Positions 22,412 to 33,246 of a DNA stretch of 64,000 nt are shown piece after piece. The translations under genes and the position numbers were made by a program. Source of the DNA: Stachybotrys elegans (taxonomy: Eukaryota; Ascomycota; Sordariomycetes; Hypocreales; Stachybotryaceae); contig JAGPNK010000004.1 in the NCBI GenBank assembly GCA_020746835.1, positions 1,054,001-1,118,000 of the forward strand. The letters run 5' to 3'. The notes under the pieces were generated by a model that ran no database searches, was not told where the DNA came from, and saw only the letters and a program-made list of their open reading frames with translations. Numbering within the stretch: position 1 is the first letter of the stretch; the number at the start of each line of letters is the position of its first letter.

Positions 22412-23162
22412 CGCCGGGCCAGGATTCTGCCGCCCGCTCCCTCACCGCATTCGTGGGCACCCTGATGGTTCGAGGAGCACGGAAACAAGGCAGGCATCGA
22501 GGCTCTGACGTCGTCGTAGGTCATGTGTGGCCAGGGGTGCAGCGTCTTCTGGCCTCTGATTCGACGAGGCAAGCGAGGCTGTACGGCTCTACGGCACGTC
22601 TCCTCTCGTTAGCCTGGCAGATGGCCCCCCTTTGACGGCGTTCTCGTCGCTGATTCGATGCGTGGCAGGCAGATGACCTTGGCACCTCGTGATGGTACTG
22701 CCGCCTGGAGCTTGCGAGGCTGCTGTAGCTGCGAGGAGCTCGGGGGAGTACATGCTGCTCCCACTGACTTGCTGCGGCGAGAGAGGTACAGGAGCGTAGA
22801 TGTTTGTTTTGGTTCTCCTCGATGTCTCCTGTTGCCCACCGTACCGTGCTAATCCTATTACGTACTTGATTCCTGGAATCACATTCCTATTCACCCCATT
22901 TCACTCTGTTCTGGTCACATGGTGTTTTCACTCTCAAGCCCAGGTCCGGACCTCTTCTCCGCCCACCTCCATTTCCTACTTTTACCTTCTCTTCTACTTT
23001 TCCCCTCCACCACTTGCTTCCTTCACCAACCACAACTTGCATCAAGCACTCCATTCTTTTGCTCACCACATGTTTGAGTCATCTTCTGGGAATTCCCGAC
23101 CCTATGCCCAATGGGATAGAGATCAGTGACTTCGAGTCATCCTCTTCGAGTTTACTCATCCT

Positions 23163-23308
23163 CTATGAGTACTGGTGATGGTGCCCTTCGGGGTCTACCA
23201 AGGTATGCTCCCGACACCACCATTCTCCTCCCCCTCAAGGTCTTTCTCTTATCTGACTATGATAGATCTAGAACCCCCTCCTCGTCGAGGGCGGTAAACG
23301 CCGGCTGA
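23163..23308 (+). CDS. Tiny spliced ORF 1
   Basis: Exons 23163-23200 and 23266-23308 code 26 aa (MSTGDGALRGLPRSRTPSSS and on). The 65-nt intron is textbook: GTATGC donor, CTGAC branch site, GATAG acceptor. A typical CT-rich leader ends just upstream near 23070. It may be an upstream ORF in the leader of a longer transcript. Confidence 0.3.
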
Positions 23309-23344
23309 GCATCTGCTCAGCCATGAGCAGCCCCTCGGGGGGCT
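23304..23344. repeat. Two adjacent perfect hairpins
   Basis: GCTGAGCA-TC-TGCTCAGC (23304-23321) is followed 7 nt later by AGCCCC and GGGGCT arms (23329-23344). They lie in the exon between the two tiny spliced ORFs. Confidence 0.8.
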
Positions 23345-23448
23345 GAAGATGGGGGTTGAGGAGTACTGGTCACCGATCTTTTCATGGTGGTTGCTGGCTG
23401 TTGGGCCGAGGTGTTCTGGGCATCTCGGTCCTTTAGCTAGCAGCCACC

Positions 23449-23605
23449 ATGAACGACCAGCAGTCAGCGACGATGAATGCCCAGCAGTCAGCTGCCGCGG
23501 CCTGGGTCATGGTTCAAAGGGTGAGTACTTCACATCTCAACCATGCTGGCTCATCACTAACTAGCTATATAGCCGTGGCGGCCCCCGGGACGCACTCGGG
23601 GATGA
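23449..23605 (+). CDS. Tiny spliced ORF 2
   Basis: Exons 23449-23520 and 23573-23605 code 34 aa. The 52-nt intron has a GTGAGT donor, ACTAAC branch site and TATAG acceptor. The start is in good context (CCACCATGA). The first exon carries a 24-nt tandem duplication giving MNDQQSAT and MNAQQSAA. Other frames also run through this intron, so the peptide is uncertain while the intron itself looks real. The UGT-type gene starts 724 bp downstream. Confidence 0.3.
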
Positions 23606-24216
23606 GAGGAGTTTTGAGGGGTCATGGGCGGTGACACAGGGTCAGTAAAGAGGAGGGAGAGGTGGCAAGGCCCCTCAATATTTTCCAGGTGATGGTGGGA
23701 GACTCAAAAATGGGCAAGTCGGGACAAGTTGGATACCTCTGCACTTTTCAATAAAAACACACATAAACCCACATACAAGCACACGTAAACCACCCTCGAG
23801 CATCAAAGGTTGTGTGAAATGGCCAAAGCGGTAGTGCTGCAGTAGACAAGCACAGTTGTGCACGACGCACCAACAAGCGAATTACACGAGCCTGGGCGGC
23901 TCGACAGCCCAGCTCCGCACACAGGAATGCCAGTGCTCGATATCAAGTAGAATCCATTTCTGTGCAGTGAAGCGAGCTGGGTCGCCTGGAGAAACTTTTC
24001 ATAAAAGACGAATAACACAGGTAGAGCGCGCAGGAGAGTAACATGAAACCCAGGGGTGCACCCTGGTCTTTTTGGGCGTTTGATGTGCATGGAAAATACC
24101 GCTGGAGGTACTCGTCCCTAGCAGCCCCCAGCCACGCTTTTCCCCCTGCGGCCTTGCACTCTTGTAAGCTGGCGAACAAACATCTTCCTCCCGCCTCACC
24201 TCACCCTTCCCTCCCA

Positions 24217-24321
24217 CCATCGCCCTCTCTCTTTCTCTCTTTCTCTCTCTCTCACTCACACTCTCTCTCACTCTCTCTCTCACTCTCTCTCTATCTCTCT
24301 CTATCTCTCTCCCTCTCCCTC
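24217..24321 (+). repeat. CT-rich microsatellite in the 5' leader of the glycosyltransferase gene
   Basis: About 100 nt of nearly pure CT with interspersed CTCACT and CTAT units ends 7 nt before the ATG at 24329. It is probably part of the 5' untranslated region. Confidence 0.85.
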
Positions 24322-24328
24322 TCACGCG

Positions 24329-25615
24329 ATGAAGTTCCTCCTCCACTCCCACTTCCCTGCCGGGCACACCTACCCGATGCAGGCAATCGCCCAGCGCCTC
24401 GTCGGCGACGGCCACGAGGTGGCCTGGCTGACGAGCGCCGACAACGAGGCACGCGTCGCCGCCGCGGGCGCCTGCTTCATCGCCACCAAGGAGATTGCCG
24501 CGGTGGACGAGCCCTTCAAGCGGCAGGGCAGCACCGGCCTGCTCGGCGACGAGTCCCTCCGCCAGGAGGGCCGTCTCCTGGCCCAGGTCGCCGACTACCG
24601 GCGCATCACGCAGCACTATAAGCCCGACGTGCTGCTCGTCGATGTGTTTCCCCAGGGCGCCAGGGCAATGCAGGAGCTCGGCGAGATCCCCGTCTACGCC
24701 ACTCTCGGCGTCATCCCGCTGTACCTGTCCAGCAAGGAGGCTCCCAAGGCTCTCTCGGGCAATGCCCCTCCGGAATCACGCCGCGGCCTGCTCAAGAACT
24801 ATCTCCGCCACAAGTATGAGCAGCTCTTGGTCCTCCCCTTCAAGCTCAAGCCCATCATCGACAGGGAGCGTGCTGTCCTTGGTCTGCCCAAGCTGCCGTA
24901 CGGCCAGCCTCTGGAGAACTTCAACTACAGCCCGCACCTGCACATCCAGGCGTCTTCTCCCAGCCTCGAGTTCTGCCTCAAGCCCAAGGGCCGCATGAGC
25001 AAGGCCAATGCCCGATTCGTTGGTCCCCTCGTTGCGCCGGCCAACTCGTACATGCCTCAGCTCCCCCTTTGGTGGGATGAAGTGGACGACCATCCTCGTG
25101 TGGTGGCTGTTACCCAAGGCACTCTGGCTATGGACCCGAACGACCTTGTCATCCCGGCCATCGAAGCCCTCGGCGACGAACCCAGCATCATGCTCATTGT
25201 CATCAGTCCCTATGCTGAGGAGCTCGCCCGTGAGCACCGCTTCAACAACCTCCGCTTCGCCAAGTGGCTGCCCTACTCGCAGCTGCTTCCCCGGCTTTCT
25301 CTTCTCATCACCAACGGTGGCTACGGCAGTATTACTCAAGCTCTCGCCCACGGCGTCCCGCTTCTCTGTGCCGGCCAGACTGAAGACAAGAAAGATACCG
25401 CTGCCCGCGTGGCTTGGTGCCAGGCTGGAATTGATCTCAAGACGGATAACCCCTCTCCCAGCGAGCTCTGGATTGCCGCAAAGCGCATCCTCGACGACGA
25501 GAGCTACGCCGCCCGTGCCACGCAGATTTCCGACGAGCTCGTCTGCCTCGGAGGCGCCATTACTGCCGCCGACCTACTCTGCCATCTCGCCACTCAGCAC
25601 CAGCAGCAAAAGTAG
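24329..25615 (+). CDS. GT1-family (MGT/UGT-like) glycosyltransferase
   Basis: An intronless 428-aa gene. The N-terminus has HFPAGHTYPMQAIAQRL, the sugar-acceptor half motif of GT-B enzymes with the first histidine. The C-terminal donor half has AKWLPYSQLLPRLSLLITNGGYGSITQAL (about residues 312-340), the conserved GG.GS loop, here with asparagine where many relatives carry histidine. Then follow GVPLLCAGQTEDKKDTAARV and a final helix. Family knowledge: these cytosolic enzymes transfer a hexose from a UDP-sugar to small lipophilic molecules, giving macrolide-type or xenobiotic conjugates. The acceptor is unknown. A mitochondrial exporter and a P450-like gene follow within 5 kb, but co-function is not shown. 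Start: the first ATG after the CT tract. Confidence 0.9.
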   Translation: MKFLLHSHFPAGHTYPMQAIAQRLVGDGHEVAWLTSADNEARVAAAGACFIATKEIAAVDEPFKRQGSTGLLGDESLRQEGRLLAQVADYRRITQHYKPDVLLVDVFPQGARAMQELGEIPVYATLGVIPLYLSSKEAPKALSGNAPPESRRGLLKNYLRHKYEQLLVLPFKLKPIIDRERAVLGLPKLPYGQPLENFNYSPHLHIQASSPSLEFCLKPKGRMSKANARFVGPLVAPANSYMPQLPLWWDEVDDHPRVVAVTQGTLAMDPNDLVIPAIEALGDEPSIMLIVISPYAEELAREHRFNNLRFAKWLPYSQLLPRLSLLITNGGYGSITQALAHGVPLLCAGQTEDKKDTAARVAWCQAGIDLKTDNPSPSELWIAAKRILDDESYAARATQISDELVCLGGAITAADLLCHLATQHQQQK

Positions 25616-26073
25616 ATGGGATGGAGTCTCTCTGTATTACGATAATGATATCAACGATTTGTAACGACGGCTAGGCTAGGAAACGGAAATGCCCTTACAG
25701 GATGGGCCATGCATTTTGCTTTACAGGAAAGGGATTATAGGAACCTTTGGCGTTCAAGGAAGCATCGAGGATCGATTGAGGGACAGGACCCAGAGAGTGT
25801 GCACGGAAAATACAATTGCTTGCGACTTGAGTCGTTTATTTCATCAAATTCATGAGTGCCCTGCAAATGACACCTCATTCTGCAAATACTAGGCGCGGGG
25901 TGATAAATGCAAACAACGGAAAACATAAAAATAACTACCCAAGAAAACCCTGGGTGGGATGCATCGCATTGATCCTCGGAAATTCGCTCGCTAACCATTC
26001 AATAGTAATATTTCATCCCAACACTCGCGCACACAAAACACGGAGCATTAGATCAAGTTCTATTCAAACAATG
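25616..26073. other. Intergenic, convergent 3' ends
   Basis: The 3' untranslated regions of the plus-strand glycosyltransferase and the minus-strand ATM1 gene meet here. I see nothing else. Confidence 0.6.
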
Positions 26074-28286
26074 CTACTTGGTCCTGGTATCCTGCTCCTT
26101 GTTCTCCTTGTCCTCCCCCTCATCCTTCCTCGGCGTGCCTTCATCCGTAAACACCGTTTCTTGGGCTATTCCATCAGTCAGTAACATAGATTAGATACAG
26201 CATGTGCTTTAGAACTTACCGCTCCAGAGGTCAGAGTACACGCCAGCCTGGTCAATCAGCTCCATGTGCGTGCCCATCTCAGCGACATGCCCGTCCTTGA
26301 GCACGATGATCAAGTCCGAGTCGAAGATGGTGCGCAGGCGGTGCGCCACGAAGACGCTCGTGCGGCCCTTTTCGCGGATGATGCTGTTGATGTGCAGCAT
26401 CAGGGCCTGCTCCGTGTGCGTGTCGAGCGCGCTCGTCGCCTCGTCAAAGAAGAGCAGAGGGGGTCCTTGAGGAGGAGGCGGCTCACGGCGAGGCGCTGCT
26501 TCTCGCCGCCCGAGATCATCATGCCGCGCTCGCCGACGAGGGTGTTGTAGCCTTCGGGGAAGCGCTGGATGATGTCGTGGATGCGGGCTCGCTGGGCCGC
26601 TGCTACGATCTGCTCCTTGGAGGCGTTGATGGATCCATAGCGGATGTTGTGCTCTACCGTCTCGTTGAAGAGCGGTGTGTCTTGGGGCACGACTCCGATG
26701 GACCGGCGCAACGAGTCAACCTGTACATCACGGAGATCCTGGTCATCGATGAGGATGCGGCCATTTTGCACATCATAGTACCGGAACAGCAATCTCAACA
26801 AGGTCGACTTGCCACACCCACTCGGGCCAACGATGGCAACCTTCTTCCCCGCAGGAATCGTCAGCGTGAGGTTGTGCAGAATCGGCCGATCCGCGTGATA
26901 TCCAAACGTGACGTTGTCAAACTTGATCTCGCCGCCCTTGGTCAGAGCCAGCGGCTTGGCGTCGGGCTTGTCCTTGATGGTGACGTTGACCTTTTGCAGG
27001 TTGAAGAGCGTCTCCATGTCGAGCAGCGACTGGCGCAGCTCGCGGTACACGGAGCCGAGGAAGTTGAGGGGCACCGACAGCTGGAAGACGAGCTGGTTGA
27101 CCATGACGAGGTCGCCGACCGTCAGGGCGCCCGTGGCGACGCCGTTGGCGGCAAAGTACATCATGGCCGTCAGGGCCGAGGAGAAGATGATGTTCTGGCC
27201 GCTGTTGAGGAAGGCCAGCGACGTGGCCACCTTGATGGAGCTCTTCTCGTACTGCTGGAGGGCGCTGTCGTAGCGGGCAATCTCGAACTTTTCGTTGTTG
27301 AAGTACTTGACGGCCTCGTAGTTGATGAGCGAGTCCACCGCCACCGTCGACGCCTTGTTGTCGGCGCGGTTGGCCTGCCGGCGGAACTGCGTCCTCCACG
27401 CCGTCGTCCAGATGGTGAAGGCCGTGTATCCGACCATGGTCAGGACCGTGACGGCGGCAAACTGCGCGCCGTACTGCCACGTGAGGATGCCGCAGACCAT
27501 GCCAATCTCGAGGGCCGTGGGTATGATGTGGAAGACCATGCTCGTCAGCAGGAAGCTGATGCCCTTTGTTCCGCGGTCGAGGGCGCGCGTCAGGCCCCCG
27601 GTCTGCTTGGCGAGGTGGAAGCTGAGGTCGAGGCGCAGGAGGTGGTCGAAGACGTTGCAGGCGACGCGGCGGATGGCCTTTTGGGCGACCGAGGCGAAGA
27701 CGGCGTTGCGGAGCTCCTGGAAGAGCGTGGCGCCGATGCGGGAGGCGCCGTAGGCGAGGATCATGCTGCCGGCGACGGCCGTCGCGGTGCCGCCCGCCGT
27801 GGCGAAGTCAATGTTCATCGAGTCGACGATGCTCTTGAAGTAGAAGGGCACCTGGACGTTGAGGACCTTGGCGCCAATGAGGAGCGACACGGCCAGGCCG
27901 ACGCGGAACTTGGTGCCGGGGCTGTCCTTGGGCCAGAGGTACCGCGACATCTCCTTCATGATGGCCCAGTCAGCCTTGCGCTGGTCGGCGGCGGACTTGT
28001 CGACCGGCGCGAGGGGGTCGCTCCTCGGCTTGGGGGGAGGAGAAGGGTTCGTCGTCGTCGCCGTCGTCTTGTTTATGGCTCCCGGGACGACTGTCTCGGT
28101 CGGCGTGGCGGGCTTCCCGGAGGCCTGCTGCGGGGGAACATGGTCGCGCGACCAGGGCGTCGAGGTCCGTAGCGGGCGGGCGTGGACGACCGGGCTCTGG
28201 GGCAGCCATGGCCGGCGCGGGGGCACCGCGAGGCTGCACCGCGGACACAGGTGTGAGGAGCGGGAGAGGAATCGTTGGGACAGCAT
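26074..28286 (-). CDS. ATM1: Mitochondrial Fe-S ABC transporter ATM1, with a one-base frameshift
   Basis: Two exons (28286-26220 and 26165-26074). The N-terminus is Arg/Ser-rich without acidic residues, a mitochondrial presequence. A half-size transporter core follows: six membrane helices across roughly residues 110-400 ([39 protein letters not shown]), Walker [12 protein letters not shown], then the ABC signature ISGGEKQR. Just after LLLKDP the frame breaks. The next frame continues as [19 protein letters not shown], the Walker B and D-loop, and runs to the end, including the H-loop AHRL. One missing C in the run at about 26458-26462 explains it, and the exon phase of intron 1 only works if that base is restored. 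ATM1 exports a glutathione-linked sulfur species for cytosolic Fe-S assembly and is normally essential, so an assembly error is likelier than gene loss. Confidence 0.9.
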
Positions 28287-28861
28287 GGTGTCTTAGGTCG
28301 GAGGAAGCATGGTTCGTTGTGTCGCAGACGTCGATTTCTTTGCTCCGGGTGGCGGGGGGAGAAGTCGAGGTGAGGCGGGGATGCTCCGAGGAGCGGCAGG
28401 CGAGGACGGCGCAGCGGTACTCAGCTAGTATTCAAATGTCTGCGGAGGAGGGAGTAATGCTCAATGGAAGGAGGTGATGCTGATGTCGGCGTCGTTGCGA
28501 GGTCGGTCGAGGTGCCGGATTAGGGCGCACAGAGATGGAGCTTCCGGCTGACTGCATCCGAGGGTGCTCGGGTCCAGCTTATTATAGCGCCTCAGGCACC
28601 CCGACTGGCTGCTGGCCGGAATCCATCAAGGTGCAATTGCTGCTTGCCATCACGCAACCAGGAGGGATCGGCTTCATAAATTGCATCAATTGAATAGGCC
28701 AATTCAATAACTAAATTGACGGTATTTTCTTGATCAAGAATTCCATCAGGGTCCAGCTATGGAGCATCCAACACAGCCGACTGCCCAGATCGCGTCGCCC
28801 TGTGACGCAAGCAAGACAAAGATTAAATCATCCGTATATCCCATCATGTCCATTTTGGTTG
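28287..28861. other. Intergenic, ATM1 promoter side
   Basis: Holds the 5' region of ATM1 and the 3' region of the P450-like gene. Around 28690-28740 it is AT-rich with AATTGAATAGGCCAATTCAA, an imperfect palindrome. There is no gene. Confidence 0.5.
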
Positions 28862-30578
28862 CTAGCTTTTTTCTACCCGTAGGTTCCTCCTCTTGATCCA
28901 GACCTTGACGGGCTGTCCCGGCGTGCGTGCGGGGATTGAGCTCACAACACTGGCGTTGGTCCATCGCCCATCCTTTGGCGGCCGGATGTCGTATAGCGAG
29001 ATAAGAATGGCGACAAACAATGTAATCTCTCTCGTGATGAATGCATCGTCCCGTTCAATGACAACTCCGTCTCCTGTTTTTTTGTCAGTCAAAAGTCATC
29101 CGGAAGGCGAGGGAATTACCTGTACTGAAGCTATCTTCCATTGACCCCGAATCAGTGTGTCTTCCGGCCTTCCATTCCAGGGGCTCGGCGAATCGCTCAG
29201 GGTCGAGGTTGTATAGCTCCGCGGGTACATGGACATAGCCCTTCTTGAGCCTGGTCTTGCCCTCGGGACCATCTCCTTCAACGACGAGCTCCTGATCCAG
29301 CCGTCTCGTAGACCAACCGGCACTGTAGCGCCTGACTGTCTCGGCGAGAGCAGATTGAAACAGCCGGCATCGGTTCAATAAACCCTGAATGTCAAGCTTC
29401 TCTATCCTCGGCGGGACCCATACGGCCAGGTGGAACTCATTTTCTGGCTGCACAGCGTCGATAAAGGGCGCAATCTCCTCGCGCACCTGCTCGAGAAGAA
29501 CAGGGTCGCGGCACAGCTCATACAGCAGCCAGAACACGAGCGTGTCCGTCATGGCGTTCAGGTCCCACGCCAAGGCCACGTCGTGCGCCGCGCGGCCCTC
29601 GAGCGAGACGCCGTGTTCGCGGAACAGCGCCGCCCTCTTGAGCACGAGCGGGCTCACGTTCTCAAAGTCCTGCCACCGGGGGTCGGAGTCGTCGCCGGCG
29701 ACGAATTTATCGAGGGCGGCGTGGAACTCGTAGGCCTGCGAAATGAGCCTCCGCCGAGCTGCCTTTGCGCGCTGCACCTTGGACAGTGGGATCCAGGACG
29801 GGAATTTGGTGGCGAGCCAGAAGACGCCCTTGTCGAACATCCATAGCAATTGCCAAAACTCGGGGAAGTTCTCCACAAAGTCTGTTCCGAAGATGGCTGC
29901 ATTGGCTGTTCTCGCAACAAAGGTGCGACTCAGCTCCATCAAGTCGACTTCCATGAATCGCTGATCATCCTCGGTTGTCACCACATCTGCATCTGCCACG
30001 CGTTCCCAGTCCATCTGATCGGCAGGGTTGGAGTTGAAGGTGACAAGGTCTACAATGTTCGTCTTGATGTGCTTGAGCATGACGTCGGTGGCATCCTCGA
30101 CTGAGAAATGTTCGGCTTTGAAGGATTTGTCTTTGAGGATCTTGTCCAATGCCGCCACGTCCTTGGAAGGAAGACCAAATACGTTCTTCAGGAGGAACAA
30201 GGAGAACCATGACTGTTCGGCGACAGGGCTCTTCCCAGCAAGCAGGCGACGCGCAAGTGAGCGGTTCCCAACAAACGTGTGGTTCTTCCCGAAGACGGAG
30301 AGAGTGAAGACGCCTTCGGAGTGCACTCTGCAGAGCTGAAAGAGATATGTGCTGTAACTCATGAGCAGCTGCGGTGCATGGCCAAAGTACGGCAGCCAGT
30401 AGGGTGGGGTAGGCGGTTTCCAGGCGCCATTCTGCGATGAGGAAGCATCTCCGGAGAGTAATCTGGTTGTCACCAGAATGGCCAGTGCTGAGACAATGAG
30501 GCCTACGACGGCGGGCTGCTGCAGAGCCAGGCTGAGCTGCTCCAGGCCAGACGAGGCAGAGCTGTCTGGGGAGGTCAT
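28862..30578 (-). CDS. Cytochrome P450-like protein lacking the heme-ligand cysteine
   Basis: Two exons (30578-29120 and 29073-28862) code 556 aa. One N-terminal membrane helix (VVGLIVSALAILVTT) is followed by the proline hinge PPTPPYWLPYFGHAP. Later come the I-helix region AWDLNAMTDTLVFWLL, K-helix ETVRRYS (ExxR) and PERF-like LDPERFAEPLEW. These define a fungal P450 of the CYP7/CYP8-like type, anchored in the endoplasmic reticulum. The heme loop, where relatives have GGG..ICKGR.FA, reads GDGVVIERDDAF across the intron. The cysteine position is glutamate (about residue 493) and the following glycine is aspartate. The splice sites (GTAATT donor, AACAG acceptor) are sound, and using them or not adds no cysteine. 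It is probably unable to bind heme as a thiolate: a pseudoenzyme, a repurposed fold or an early pseudogene. Confidence 0.85.
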
Positions 30579-31605
30579 GGCCAAGGCAACGCCGTGGTGC
30601 CAGACGCACGACTGCCGGCGGGATCGATTCGTGATTTGGACAAGGTTCTGATGACGATGGAACAAAAGTATGTCGGGCTGTGCCGGCACAAAGAGCTGGA
30701 CGGCTTGGATGCTGTGCTGGTTTGGACAGGGTGGGACAGAAATGGTTGTGGGGGATTGAATGTGCGTCAGCGGCTGGTGGGGTTGTCCGACTTCACCTCT
30801 CTCAAGCGTGACCACGGAACTGACAAGAGCCTCAAAGAAGACATTTGTGAAATCGCCCAAGAAAAAACGCGGCAACATAAATACCGTTGCTGTCATAGGC
30901 ACGAATGGATGGAATAGTCTTTCTGTGCTAACGATCTGCATTGATATGCCTGCTCTAGGGTAGTCACGCCGGTACAACCACAACTACGTACAAGGCACAC
31001 GCTCTTTGCCATTGGAAAGAGTGCTACTCTGATCTGCACTCTGGCCATGTCTAATTGCTTGCATACTGTACTTTCTCTCAAGCAAAAGTCATGTTTCAGA
31101 GCTGCAGCAGGCCTATTGCGTAGACGTGATGCAATAAACAATCCACGTCCGGCATAAAAGACCATGTTCACTTAAAAGAGCACTTTGGTGCCTTAATAGC
31201 CCCCTTTGAGAGTGTTTTGAAATTCCAGGAAGAAAGCTCCTGGTCATTGATATGATGGTTAATGTCTTCATGGTTTGCCGCCTGTGCTGGCGTCACCTGA
31301 CTTGACACCAGATTTGCACCCACTCCTCGAGGCCACACAAAAACACCCAACACCCTTTTCCTTGTTTTGAACTTCCGAGCCCATGGAACTTAGAAAGGTA
31401 CAGCCTTTGTTTCTTTGTACATCAACCGCGTTTCATCTCAAGAGAGCTCGACCTATCTCCCTCGTTGCTCCTCCATAACCCCTACTGATTTTCCTATAAA
31501 TACCTGCCTCCCTCCCACCTCCTCTCGATTCTTTTCCTCATCAACATTCTCGTTTCCATCAATGCCTTCCCTCATCTTGATCATCATCGCCATGACGAAC
31601 CATCG

Positions 31606-31672
31606 CACCAACACTTCCAATGATGTCAGTCACACCAACGCACCAACATCTCCAATGATGTCAGTCAACACC
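31606..31672. repeat. 35-bp tandem duplication
   Basis: Two copies with period 35 (31606 and 31641) share CACCAACA, then CCAATGATGTCAGTCA, with few mismatches. Confidence 0.8.
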
Positions 31673-32265
31673 CCAAGACACTACAAAACATACGAGGAAG
31701 CCATGCCAACATGTCAACTTGGACTCGCTCTGGTGGTGGCCCGCGGAAATCATATGCTCCGTGATGCGGCCCGCAGACGAATCGCGAATTTACTTCCGGG
31801 TTGCGGTCGGTGAGCGCAGGCCCATGGCGAAAACAACTTTCCTCGAGACCCAGACAAGGTCCAGGCACTCATTTCTTCCTACGGCAAAGCCCCCTTGCTG
31901 GCTGCTTCAGACTCCCCAGCAACTCCCGCCGAGCGAATGGCGGTTCAAGGCGAGCCAGAGGGCCATGGTCCTCGCCTTCCTCGGCTTCGGTAGTCGAGAA
32001 AGATGCCTGGAATCGTACGTCTCTGGCCGTCCACAAACACCGCCAAGCTGATGGGTGGGATCAGCGGCAGCAGCATCACCCCCTACGCTCAAGACAAATT
32101 AGGCAAGAAGTTCGTCATCGGCCGAGCTGGACTCGCCCTCGACACCGTAGAGCCACTGCGGTGTGGGTTGGTCCAGTGTTGCCACCTCGTATAACGGCTG
32201 GTGGCGCTTCTGGGCCCCCTTCATGACTGCTCCTGGGCTCCCTTTTTGACCTGGACCTGTTTGCG

Positions 32266-33246
32266 TTGGATACATGCAAAAGCTATCGCGACCAAGAAGA
32301 GAACGCAGAATTCTTCGCTGCTCTCCCCTACTCGACAACCCTCCTATCATCCGTGAATTGCATCGGTGGCCCCTACGTCGACCATGTCATGGGAGGAGAT
32401 GACATTCTCTTCTCCCAAACCTGCGGTCTCTCTCGCGCCTCGAGCATTGACCCTCACATATGGGTGATTCATCTTTGTCGTCATCACTACACTGGCTTGG
32501 CGGCATCGTTCCTGGAGATTACGCGCTCTGCCAACCTCACCGATCATGGCACGCGGACTCTGGCAGCAGATGAAGGCTCTGGCTTCTCCAAGCTCAACGG
32601 GCCGGTGATTCCACTCCCAGCAGGTATACTGGAAGAAACATTCTATCCAACTCTGTATCCAATCATAGGGCGTGGGCAACCTCTTCCCTCTCCATTATGT
32701 CGGATCATCTCACCAATCGCCACATCTGCCTCGAGGCGACGGGAAGGATGCCATTTGAACTTGTCGCTCCGGCCATGTCGCTGGGCACCACCTGCACCCT
32801 CCTTCGACCGCCCTCGCCTGAAGCGCCATGTCCACATCGTTGTGCACCACATCTGGGTGCAGGGGATTGACTTGATCCCCTGGTTCACGCTATTGCCTTT
32901 GCGATGCGCGTCGGCCACCGAGGCCCCATTCCCGCCATACTGGCCACTTCCTTGGATCATCGGTGGCCACGACGTCTTGGCCGCCGCTGTGGGAAGCTTT
33001 AAACCGGCCAATATGTCTCACGGCACTTTGCGGGGGGAGGACAATGGACAGTCGCATGCCACCACACTAGGCCCCGTCAAATTCACTCCAGTTCAAACTA
33101 AGATTGTCTTGTCTGCCTACCCCAGACAAGGAGCAATACCACAACTGCTTTTCGGAGGACAAAACGTCGCCGCCGCACACGGGCGTGGCGCAGTTAACTA
33201 TACTCTCACCTGCATTCCTCGAGGACAATATCCGAACAAAGAATGA
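32266..33246 (+). pseudogene. Long open frame, no recognised product, probably decayed
   Basis: It is open for 326 codons but has no ATG at its 5' end; the first codon is TTG. Segments such as GGPYVDHVMGGDDILFSQTCG look protein-like. Around 32740-32870 a second frame (GRMPFELVAPAMSLGTTC) looks better, and upstream at 32050-32160 a third frame (KLMGGISGSSITPYAQDKLG) does. Such frame switching suggests indels in an old coding region. I cannot name the family. Confidence 0.25.

Larger units (their letters stand above)
15088..24328. other. Nine-kilobase stretch without a recognised gene
   Basis: GC content looks lower than in the flanking genes. No known domain appears in any frame. Several short frames have protein-like composition, and canonical fungal splice signals recur, for instance CTACTAAC...ACCAG near 17757 on the minus strand and GCTAAC...TTTCAG near 20183 on the plus strand. 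It may hold unrecognised multi-exon genes, long untranslated leaders, non-coding transcripts or decayed genes. Individual candidates are listed separately. Confidence 0.6.

Noticed and set aside
26577..28172. 531-codon open frame on the plus strand
   Set aside because: It is the exact antisense of ATM1; the Gly/Arg/Val-rich composition reflects GC-rich codon bias of the real gene.
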